A stretch of 64,000 nucleotides of DNA, taken from the NCBI GenBank assembly GCA_036877525.1, contig JAZGTH010000059.1:8122501-8186500 (forward strand). Reading direction: 5' to 3'. How positions within the stretch are numbered: position 1 is the first letter of the stretch; each line of letters starts with the position of its first letter. The position numbers and the translations under genes were made by a program. Positions 46,217 to 58,000 of the stretch are shown here, in pieces. Source of the DNA: Chromobotia macracanthus. Its lineage: Eukaryota; Chordata; Actinopteri; Cypriniformes; Botiidae. The notes beneath the pieces are model-generated. The model did no database searches. It worked only from the letters and a program-made list of their open reading frames with translations, and was not told where the DNA came from.

Positions 46217-48061
46217 TGCTATTTTTTCCTAGGGCGATGATCAGTCAGTCTATGGGAAAAGAGATTGGAAATACTGTGTGCCTAATTCAAAAAACCTCGC
46301 ACCGTGGTTTAATGTGGCCAGGCCTCTCCACAGAATGTAGGAACATGAGGAATGTCACACAGGATAACTAAAAACTCAGCCTGGTAGATTGAGTTTCTCA
46401 CCGATACTGTGACACTGCTGTGAATTATTCAGGAGGAAATCTTACCTTTCACTAGAACACGATGCCTCACTCTTCACTGTTCTCCACTTCTTCTCAAAGT
46501 GACACAAAAGTTTCTTTATCTAAATAAAACCCACAGGTTTATTCTAACCTTCCCCTCTAGCAAGTCCAAAAGCCCATAATTCACAGTAAGACACCTGTTA
46601 TTTATACACATCTGTCCTCATTTTAAAACATCAGATGTTAGAAGATGGTGCAGTAACTCTTGGACCTCTCAGTCCACACCAAACAGACACAGTGCAGTTG
46701 GTTTTCTGTCTGTTTTGGCCATCACACAAGCTTAGCTGAATGTGTGAGATTGTGTGCGCGTGAGATAAGAGCTCTGCAATGCAGCTGCAGAGGAGCGAGC
46801 CAGTTATGCTTACACACAGAGAGAGAGAGATACTGGAATTTAATTAGTATGTTACCTGTCAGCATATATACATTATGTACAGGCCTATAGTTTTAAATGC
46901 CTAGCGGTCGTTCTGTGCTTTTTTTGGAACGGTCGGTTTTACTGATCAGTCTAGAATTTGGCGTTAACACACACACACAGGATCTGGCTGATGTACTTGT
47001 CTCCATTTTGTGTTGGAAACCCAGTGTCACATTTTAAGAAACCCAAAGTTTTAATGTTCTCAGATTGGCCATGTCAGTCTCTCTTTTGCATCTTGTCATC
47101 TGTGAAAGGCTTTTTGAAAACATTGATGTCTTTTTAATGCCTTTCCATATGGATTTTATGCATTTCCATATGAATTTCGCTTCCAGGCGCCTGTTGCGTG
47201 TTCTCGCCTGCACATCATGCATTAGAAACCACAAGGTTAGAAATGCTTTGAAATGTTGTACAAAAGGGTTTTAACAAAGGTTTAAGTAAGGATTTCTACA
47301 CTTGTCTGCGTTGGATTTAATGTTCATCCAAGCACAATTGCTTTTATTCATATATTCAAATGCTGTTTACTGTCACTATGTGCCATACTTCAAGGATTAA
47401 TCCAAGCTGCTGTGGTGGTTTTATTCAAATGATTGATCTATTACAAGTAACTTAGAACTTTAGAATGGAAAAGTAATGTCTTTGAATGTCAATGGGAATC
47501 TTCGTCTTCTGGTGGGGCAATTTAATGCTGTACCCAATGGGGAGTTCTAACACTAGGAACAAAATCCCTAAAAACAGTTTGGGGCTTTAACTTCACAGCT
47601 TCCCAGACACCCCTAAAGGTTGCAGGGTTTGGACGGGCTGCACAAATCACACTCAGAGCCGTGTGAGGCCCAGGGGTGCTGATGTCTGCCAACTGGCTTT
47701 GCTTTACCAAAGGAAAGATGGAGTGTTTTTCTTTTTGCTTTCCTTTCTGGGAAAAAGAAGGTCAGAGCTGTCACTTCCATCTAGGCTGAAAGAAATGTCT
47801 CGTCCAACGGCCGTCCTCCTCTGCCAATCAGAATGTGTTTGTATCCAGCACACTTTGTCCACCAATCAGAGCTGGGACTGCAGGAGGCAGGGGGTGTGGT
47901 TTTGGCCTGGTACCCATAACACGCGGGTTATGAGATAAACTAAGTGCTTTACAAATGTGCTACATTATCTGTTTTGTGTCTCTTTAACCAGTTTGCATCA
48001 AATTTGTTTGTAGATTTGCTCGAATGCCTGTACATAATAGTTTAATGTAAACAGTTTCAAA

Positions 48062-48199
48062 TAGTCATCATTTACTGACCCTCAAACCTGTATGACATAT
48101 GACATAAGATTTTGAGTTTTTTTAATGCTGTTATATGTTTGGAACAACATGAGGATGAACCGAATGATGACAAGACTTCTGAGTGATTTGTCCCTTTAA
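48062..48199 (+). repeat. CCCTTTAA-ended dispersed repeat
   Basis: tcatcatttactgaccctca and aacctgtatgaca at the left, tttggaacaacatgaggatg and tgtccctttaa at the right. Same family as the 38.4 kb copy. Confidence 0.6.
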
Positions 48200-51019
48200 A
48201 TTAATTGAATTAACACAAAGTTGGATTGAAGTGATATAAAATAGATGTGATTGGCTTTGATATCCTGTTGTTTTTCATCACCAAGAGATTGAAGTGACAG
48301 TCGTTTCCTATTGTCAAAGCAATGTTTGAATTACAGTTCATCTGAGGGCAGTTAAAACTCCACAGCCTTCTCAACAGCCGGGCCTGTGATTGGATAAATC
48401 TCTACACAGTAACCAGCAGGCAGGTGGACTTCCTGTGGTGCTGATTTCCCAGAATTCACCACACATTCCACCGAACTTCCAGTGGGGGAGGAAAGATGAT
48501 CAACGCAGTTTCTGCAGGAGTTCTTTTCCTCCCCCTCACGGAGAGGCGCCGTGGTCCTTATTCCACCCTGTTCTCTCATGGGTGTCCACTTCATCAGCCA
48601 CCCGCCCGTCTCTTTCTGTGTACAGGAAGTGCCCCTGCAGAGCTGCAATAGCAGAACATAAATTGGAGTAGGCAGAATGTTATAAACAGATGTTTGTGAT
48701 GCTGCTTCCTCTATCCCAGCTCTGTTATTGGAATAGACAGCATTTGGTGAGAATAAACACATGGCATATGACTTTGGTTTGATCTGGATTGTGGGATCGG
48801 ATGTTGCTTAAACGTCTGACTTATGTAAATATATAAATGTTAGTTTTGATCTTAGTTTTGGCTTTTGCGAAGCTTTTAAGGGAAGTCACTTCACTCTGTG
48901 GCCATTTTTGGCAACATCCCCAGGCAGCTATTAGACAATAACCATGTAACCATAAAAGAGCAAAACCTTGAAAAACTGTTGGCTAAGCCAGGTTTCAATA
49001 ACATATTTCAGTTCAGATAACCAATAAAATCGGAGCAAAATTGAATTATACGTTTTCCTCCTTAAACGATTTAACCCTGGCCTACATGAAGGCAGTTGGC
49101 TCTTGAAAAGCAGGGTGTCCCCTCATAGAGCCACCATCCTGAGCATTGCAATTTCCCCCATTCATTCCCTCAGTCCTCTGCTAATCTGTCTGTAGTCATG
49201 TGTCCCTTGGGGAGCAGTACGGTGGTCCAACCCTCAGTATTTATAACTGGTGGGTCGAGTTGGTTGGCTGGCCTCACATCTGCGCCTAGCATACGTTCTG
49301 TAGATGAAGATCATCAGAAACCTGGCCCTCAAACCTGGTACTGTGCCCGGTGTACCACACCTGCTGTCAATTCAGTACCCATCCAGACTGACTGACCCCC
49401 TGAAGCATTGAGTGTTATTGCCACCTTTGGCCATCAGAGGGTGCTGTTTCTTAGATGCAATAAAATTAAAACTGTGTATGTATGTGTGTGTGCTTTTAGA
49501 TACTTGCAAGTGGTCTGAAAGTGACCTTGCTCATGTACAGAATGCTTGGAGCGAGTGAGCGAGCGAGAGGGAGAGCTGTGACCTGTTTAGTATTATTCTG
49601 GGGGGTGCTTTCTCTAAATCAGAGCATTGCCAAATAAATGGCAATAGTAAATAACGCCAGTCTGTGGGCCGCAGTGTGTTCTTCAGCTGTTCTGAATGTC
49701 ACTCTGAAGGGACACTCCTGCAAACAGTTATTTTTTTATGTTTAGTGATGAATTTTTAGTGCTGTGTTTAATGTTTTTTTTATGTTACCCTGGTTAATCA
49801 GGGTCTCTGTAGGGTTCCGACACAGCTGATCATTTTTCACATCAGCTGATTATTTTTCACATATCCAAAAATCTCACAGACTGTGTCAGGCATCAGCACA
49901 TCAGTCCTTCAGCAGATGAGGTTTGTTGTTAGTTGATTCTGTGTATGTGACGGTGATGATGTGCTTATATCACTCTTGTGGTCCTATGGCAGTTGACAGC
50001 AGTTGCTAAAGCAACAAATGCTTTTTCTGACTGTATTTTACTGTATCAAGTTAGGTGTCTTATATGTTATATGTTATTAAATTTGCAAAAGTGCCCTTTA
50101 ACATTGTAAAAAAAGTGCTATATAAAAAAATGGAATTAAATTGAATATATAATACAACAACTATATAAGAGCTAAATATATTTCCATAAAATAATTTTGA
50201 AGTAGCTTAAATGTAGCATGGCTAGTTTTCAGCTTAGTAATTTTGTAGAGTTGTATGTAGCTCAGTTATATATTTTTGCTATATAACTATATATAGCAAA
50301 CATATAGTTACGACTGCCTCAGCTATATTTTTGAGTAGCTTTCCCAACACGGTCTCAAATAGCTGCAGGAGCTTGTAAAAATAAGAGATAAGTTATAAAC
50401 TTTTTCTGAATGTACTAATCCTAAAAGCCCTGAATTCTTCCCTCGGTAACACTCAAGAGAGGGAATGAGAGAGAGGAGGAGGGATTGAAGGCGGTCTTCC
50501 TCAAGGATTTACTGTCAGCCTGAGAGAAATGAGTGCAGGCTGATCAAAGCCTCCATCAGCCGCCATCTCACTGCAGTGAGCAGAGACTCCACAATAAACA
50601 CTGATGACATTCAACAACACCACAGTTCACACAGTTAAGACATCATGAGCGTCTCTGATGGCCCAAAGTCAGTGGAGAACTGAGAGAGAGCGGCCACAAG
50701 CAGACACCTCAGATTAAGAGTTACAAGCTAAAACTGCAATTGTAATTGCTGACAATTGCTGTGAAGTTGCCACTCTGCTCTCTCCATCGTTATTATTTAT
50801 GAAGGGGAAATACTCTTGTGAAAGAAATCTGGTGGTGATTCTGCTGCCCCCTAGGGAATGATATGAACCAGTCCCCCAAGATGAGTTATACTAGTAAAAT
50901 AACATGCTAGTACAATTTACTATATGTAATGTGTGTATGTAGACGGAGAGCGGAAGGCAAGTGAGGCTGATCGCGTGGCTAAACGTGTGTTTTACTGGCA
51001 CAAAAGACATTCCTTTAAT

Positions 51020-51260
51020 GAAAAGTAACTATGGTTTTTTATAGTAGAAGTGTAGTAACCATGTTTTTTGGCATGTTGATTATCATTTGTATAACCACAG
51101 TTTTACTACAAATACCATGGTTAAACCATGTTTGCTGTAGCAATTACATGGTCAGTTAATGGTTACCATGGTTTAGCAATAGTAACCATGTTTTTTTTTT
51201 TTTTTTTACGAAAACATTGACCATGGTAAAACCATGGTTAATTTTTCATAAGGGTCTCAA
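51020..51260. repeat. ACCATGGT-rich palindromic repeat
   Basis: Many ACCATGGT/AACCATG words in both orientations, for example aataccatggttaaaccatg, plus a T run at about 51190-51207. The dense self-complementarity suggests a fold-back element. Confidence 0.6.
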
Positions 51261-51832
51261 TAAACCGCAGAGGTGTTTCATCTGATGTAAAACCTACAGC
51301 ATGTATTGTTGTTTTCAGGGTTCAGGTTTGCGTGGTAAGTTCGTATTTATGAGCTTTGACATCATAATTATGTGACGTACGTTAAAGCGATTTTGATCTG
51401 AAAATATTTGTTTTATACAAACATACAATAAGCTTTCAGTGCCATTGCAACAGAATAATGAGAAAAAGTTGGGCATCAACATTTTCGTCCAAGTACTACC
51501 ACAGTGAATGATGGGAAATTCTCTTAAACTTGTGACCAGCTAAACCAGCCGCTTACTCTACTGTCAATCCCACAATACCTCACAATACCTGTAATGAACT
51601 ACTTCAAGCGGACACACTTACTAAATGAAAATGGATTGTATGTACTGGATCAAACAAAAACTGTATATATATAATTGGCTTGTATTGGACTCAGACTTTT
51701 GGGGATTTGCTGGTTCATTGAACTTGTAGATGGCAACAATTGATTGCCTTCATATTGTATTCGTGAACATCTGTGTTCTGTGTTTTGTCATTATCTTGAC
51801 ATTAACTTTAATCCTTTTTCTTGACCTTTCAG

Positions 51833-52079
51833 AAGTAAGGAGTGACCCCCTCCCCTCTGGTTCAGATGGCAGACGGTCGGCAACCTGAGGACAGTGGCCC
51901 CCAGTGGTCATCTCCGGGAGCTCAGGGCCCTTCCTCTCCAGGTGGGCATGGAGAAAATGGCTTCTCTTCCTCTTACAGGGCTTGCCAACCAGGCGGTGCC
52001 CATGCTGGCTCTGCCACCTCCTATGCCAAAGAGAATGGCTTCAACGGAGACCTTACCTCTGGACACGCTGTGACTGCGG
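51833..52079 (+). CDS. map2: map2 first coding exon with 33-base 5' UTR
   Basis: Acceptor gacctttcag ends at 51832, donor GCGG|gtaaga at 52080, phase 1 out. Coding begins at the ATG at 51866. The leader base triplets just before it (AAG TAA at the exon start) carry an in-frame stop for the 15416 upstream frame. It encodes MADGRQPEDSGPQW and a low-complexity region, then KENGFNGDLTSG. Confidence 0.92.
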
Positions 52080-55000
52080 GTAAGAGCCAGGAGATGGAAT
52101 TAAACACAGTTGTCATTATGCATGAGTATGTGTCCACACAAATCCCTGAAACTTTTACTGTAAGACTGGCAGTGAAACTTTTTCAGTCATGTGATTGTTT
52201 TGGGATTGTTTACATTTGTTTAAATGGAGTGGAGATCTTTTGTAATGTCCTTTTCAAGTCATATGTTGATTTTCATCACTGGAGAGAAAATAGATTCTTA
52301 TGGCCAAGAACTGCCTAGACAGACAGGAGGTGTACGATATGTAAAATGACCAGCATAGTTTGTTGGGTTTTATGTGCTGTTTTATGGGAGGAGTAATAGA
52401 AATAAATTCTATTACAATAAAATAGATTAGATTCTGTCACAATAATAGACTGGCATTCTTGGCAAGACTAATGGTGTCACACTGTGAACACTTAAACAGA
52501 AAAATGTGTTTTGACTTTAGTATGTTGTGATCCAGAGATTAGTGTTGTTTATTTCTCAGACATAACCCAGAAGTTAGTGATTTTTGCAATCACATTTTTG
52601 TATGCATTATGTATTAAACAGTTAGAGAATGCATCGTGGGCGTGCGGTTTGAGGCTGAGACTAGAGATCAGGTGGTCAGAAACACCAGCAACTAGAGAAA
52701 CATTTGGTTGCAAAATTCTTACATCTGTATTGCTAGAGGCTGCTTCACATTTCTGGAATATCTGAACAGTTCATAGAAGGCAAGTTGCATATCGTCCACA
52801 GAAAACAAATTTGTCAGAATTAGACAAATGTTTGAATAACATCTAAAAAACTGCATGGTGTGAATATTCCTAGAACATTCAAAGTAACATTTTCAATGTT
52901 TTTTTCCTAATGGAAATGTTAGGGAAACATTCTTACAACCTAAAATTAGCTGGGAATAGACTGGGGTTAATAACGGACTGCGTTACAAATTTAAAAGTCT
53001 TCCTTTGTCAAACATTTGTGTATTTTTTCTGAAATCGTTTAATCTGGTTTTAGATATCAGTGAGTACCCTGCTGAAAGACCTGTTGGTTTTAGAGGGTTT
53101 TTTAACTGGTGAAGCGGGTCTTAGCTGGTCAGACCAGCTGACCTACCAGCTAAAATCAGCTTGACCAGCTTTGACAGGCTGGGAGGCCCAGCTTAAACCT
53201 GCTCTTTCCACCTTAAACCAGCTAAGACCAACAAATCAACCATCCTAGGTGAATTTTAGCTGTTTTTATCGACAGGGTGCAGAATCTCTGGCATGAGGGG
53301 GTTCGGTCAGAGATATTCTGTCTGGGTATGTACGAGGCCTCGGGGGTGTATGAGGAAGAATTGAGGTTGTACTTTCTTATGTCAGCAAAAAACACATGTA
53401 AAAGGAAAGATTGTAGGGATGCTGAACAAAGGTCTGGCAGAGTAAATTGTAGGGGAGCCGTTGCCATGGCAACCCTCTGATGGTGAGAGATGGTGCTGTG
53501 TGCCCTGCTCGAGGGAAGGGAGTGGTGCAGCTAATTACCCCTGTAATGATGGACTATAACTGCCTGTTACACGCAGTCAAACAACACCAGCAGTGCTGTA
53601 CACTAGGAACGACATACATGCATGTACAGGCATAAGAACCCATGTATATTTACAGCGGTATCAAAGGTGTTTTAAGACCACAAGATTTCAGTGTGACATT
53701 GTTTTACTGATAGATGAGCACACCCCACCCCAAATTTTGGCAGAGGAAATAAGGATTATAGAAGTGAAATGAGTGGATTGTTCACATACATTTAGAGGAG
53801 TCAGTTTTATGGGGGTTAAGAGGGTGAGGAGGAGCAGAAAAATCAAAGAACAGACACATCAGCAGAAATATTCAGAGCTGACTATATAAGTGAAGAGATG
53901 GCTGCATAGATACAGCATTAGATGGAGAGATGAAGAGACAGATGCATCACACGTCATCCTGACCTGCACTCTGCCTGCAGACACCGGCACACAATCAGTT
54001 ACATGTTTGACAGATCACCTGCTTTCCCAAAGCTGACAGAGATGGAAACTGCAGGGCCAATTCACTAAATGTGTTTTTGCAAGTAAAAAGACGCATGTCT
54101 TTTTACTTGCAAAACACCTGCAGTCCAGTTACCCAGTGTGCGCTGGTATAGCACTGACCCATGCAAGCCATAGTGTATTTAAATTAAAAGCCATTGTCTC
54201 TCTTTTCATCTTAAAATCACCATGAAATAAAATATACTATTCTTAAATTTTTAATGAGATATTACAGTGTGTATTATAAATTATTATTTTTTATTTCATG
54301 TGCCCACGTACTCTTTAATCAAAATCTGAGAATGTACTTTTCCTCTGGAACGTCGGACCTTTTCTGATGATGTCAGTATGATGTCTTGGGCGGAGCCAGA
54401 GCCGTTAAACCACTCCCCTCCAATAGTAGTCCATTGCGTGTTTTAAAACGCCTACGTTTCTAAAACCAACCAATTCCCGGTGGAAAAAACAAGCCATGCC
54501 CTCCATTTTTCCGATTCTCACGAAAACACGTTTTTGTTCAATGCACATATGCGAATGTGTACATTTTTTATTATGGTAGCAGTAAGTCAGTAATGAGGGA
54601 GAATACTTACAGCAAGACATGTATCCAGACACAGCATGCAGTCGAGCACACTGTCAGCATTTTAAAGAGCTAATCCACGCTGTACAGTCAGTCCCAGTAC
54701 ATTATGCCAGATTATGATACACTGCTGTGTCCTCTACAAGCTCGAATTCTCCCAGACGGGGAATTGCGGCATGCAGATCATGTTCAGCACTAATTTTATG
54801 GTCATGTTTTCAGCGTTACCTGATTTGTGTAATGACTTTAGTGAATCGAGTGCTAACACAACATGGGCAGCATGTGGAAATAAACTAATAACAGTAAGTT
54901 ATTGGTGGATGCAATTCATTCTTGGTTAATTTCCTTCTGTATCTTTGAAGAAGATGAGCGCCATTATCCACCTGCAGAGCCCTAGGAAATCTCTCTGTTT

Positions 55001-58000
55001 TTAAGAACATTGCTACAAATCCAATCAGTTTTATGTTCACGCTACTTTTTGAGTTTGATACTCCTGACCTGACCTGATGTCACTACTGACAGTTACGTTC
55101 ACATTACAGTGTTGTGTGTCATTCAGAACTGAATTGAGAATGACTTTTAAATTGCAATTCAGGTCCTGAATTTGTATTGAATTTGAATTAAGGTAGCAAA
55201 TGGGAAGTGGGATGCGATTTCAATATGAATTTAAGGAAATAGAATTAAAATGTCTTGAAATCAATTTATGAAACTGGGAGATAAAGTTGATCTAAAATGT
55301 CTGCTATAGAACTTAAAGTTAAAGAACTGCTTAAGAACATTTAATTAAAATGTATTTCATTATATTTAACAAATTAGCATTTATAGAAGGATACCTAATT
55401 TCCCATAATGTCATTACCTGCTAAATTTTGTTATTTTTTTTATTTAGCTAATATAATTTAAAATTTCACTCATGAATGGCAATGCACACGATACATAAAT
55501 TCCAAAGTTTGTGCAGCCTGGTATATTAGATGCCATATCATATGTTTTCCTTAGAAGTTTTATGTATTCATGAAATTCCTTGCCATTTCAGTAATCTCTG
55601 TCTGCTGTATAAATCAGCACAGTTCTCCAGTCACCTCCATAAATACTTAATACACCATAAAGTCGGGCAGAAAAGATCACCATGCCGATCCCTGACAGTG
55701 AGGGATGGATATGCACTTCCCAAAGCTAATGCTAATGATCCTTCAGATGAGGATGTGTTGCCATCACTTGTGCGTTTCACATTAACAAACCTGCCATTGT
55801 AAATCACTGTGACAATAACCTGTTTCTTTTGCTCATATCTATGTGTATAATTATTCATTTAAGGCAGTTATCTTCTTATATTTCTGTAGTTTTGTATTGG
55901 TGTGAGCGTTATCTAATTCTGAAAAAGATGATGTGTCCATTTGGATCTGTACCCATGGGAAAGAAAAATCACAAATGTGATGTCTTTAAAGCTGCAATTT
56001 GTAACTTTGGGATTAAAAATGAACCAAAATCGCTTACTTTATTAACTCACTTACTTAATTTGTTACTTTATTAACCTGTGGTTAATAAAGTAACCACAGA
56101 GGTGGCAGTAGAGAGGTAGAAGTTATGGATTACAGCTTTAATATTGCAGTTGTTTCCCCTAGGCAACTATAAGTTTTGACTGAGCGGAAATGAGGACTTT
56201 TACTTAAATCTTCTGCTTCTCAGTCGTTTCTCCTGAAAAAAGACTTCATTGTTCTCACATTTAACTCCTTTAGAGTTTCAGAAGAGGTCTCAAATCTCTG
56301 ACCTTTCATTGCAGACCTTTATGTGTAAGCAGATGTGGTCAGAATTCAACAATTTGAAATTTCAATATGAATGCAATTGTTTATCAGCAATATAAATACG
56401 AGCAGAGAAAGACGTCCACTTAGCAGATGTATGGACCAGGCTTCTACACACAAGGGCCCTTCAGACACACAAGAGGTGCTAGACTGAGACGCTGGCTGGG
56501 TGACATATGACACTGCTTTGCATAAAAAACAGGAGACTTGAGAGGGAGAGAGAAAGAGTGAGAGCAGAGAGAGATGCATTGCCTGCCATGGTGCTGTTGG
56601 CTTGAATTAAAGGGACTGTATTGAAATATGTCCTGTAAGGGCGCACAGCATGGTAGGAGCTTGCATACATATACTTTTATTTAAGGCTAACTGACTACTT
56701 GTTACACAGAATAACAATAAAGGCAAATAAGATTTTGTTTGTAGAATGATGCCTGTTTATTGGACTGTAAAGGTTTTTATGATAATTAAAAAAGGAAAAA
56801 AGAAACAATAATTACAGATGATTGTGAATCTAAAACATTATTATTATCGTTATTATTTATTGATCTTCATAAAATGTATAAAAATCTCTTGGCAGCAGTT
56901 ATGGAAGTGAGAATCAGTGCCCTGAAGGAGCTCTTGTGTTTTCTGCAGGAGAGGGATGGCCTGGTTGTTAAAGATCTAGCTGAATAATTGCAGGTTATTC
57001 GTAGGTTCATTTGTCTACAAAGCTCTGTGATTTTAACTGTTGTGGTTTTGAGCAAGGCACTAAAACTTCGACTGGTACAGTCTTCGTAGTAGCTGCACTA
57101 TTAGTCTCTTCGGACAAAAGTGACCTCTAAAATCTGTCATACAGACTTCATGATAAAGCCGTGTGATAGCAGCACAGATGTAGAGAATCAGTAATATGGC
57201 TGCGTGTCACTCGTGTACCGAGGGCGGCAAAATCCACAGCCGAGGCATGCTGGGAGAGCATTCAGATTGGGCCCAGGCTGTGTGTTGCTGTGGCAACCGC
57301 TCAGCTCTTTTGGCGGGGGAGTCCTGGCATGAGGTACCAGCCATCCCCCTCCTTCCTCACCGGCTTTGCTTTTGGCAGACAGACACGACTCGGGTGCACA
57401 AGGAAGCATTTGCCTCCAGACATTCAGATAATCAACACTGCACTTTTTGGTAAGAGCTTTGATTTTTGTAATGGGTTGGACAGAGGTTTTCTCTAGATTC
57501 AAGTGGCACTAAAATAGCAGCTTGTTAGCATAATCGGACTAGTTAAGTAGTGCAGATTATATGTGTCTATACTGCATCTTAAATGGACGCTTGTTGGAAG
57601 TGTACTGACTTACCAATGCATGCAAAAAAAATACTTTGTCTACCGCCTGCCTACCCAGTTAACAGTTTTAGGTTTTAAGAACATTACATTAACATTTCCA
57701 TTAAGTAACAAAAACTTTAAAAATGTTATTTTGAATGTTCTAGAAATGTTCAAATCATCCAGTGTTAGATGTTGTATTAGCAACATTGCTTGGTTGTAAG
57801 AACGTTACTTAAACATTTTTTAATTCTCTTTAAATTTTCTCTTTAAAACGATTTTATAATGTTCCACTAACAACTTAAAATAATGTTTTCCATATACCAT
57901 AAATAACATTTAAAAATTCTATTAATGTAACTGCGAGAACGTTTTTGATAACTTTAAGAGAACCTTTAGAGAATGTTAGCCAGTGTTCTGAGAATGTTCC

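Larger units (their letters stand above)
43925..51832 (+). other. map2 5' intron, repeats only
   Basis: No exon supported. Two TTAAAGCTGCA elements lie 652 bases apart at 45.0-46.2 kb. An ACCATGGT-rich repeat is near 51.1 kb. A minus-strand open frame of 136 codons at 48352-48762 has no recognisable features. Confidence 0.5.

Noticed and set aside
48352..48762. 136-codon minus-strand open frame, the longest apart from known exons
   Set aside because: No domain, signal or family resemblance, no plausible splice or promoter context, and a plus-strand frame overlaps it. Consistent with chance in a GC-richer patch.
57188..57502. Overlapping open frames on both strands in a GC-richer patch
   Set aside because: No homology or convincing exon borders. 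More likely a regulatory patch, as it holds an X-box-like site.
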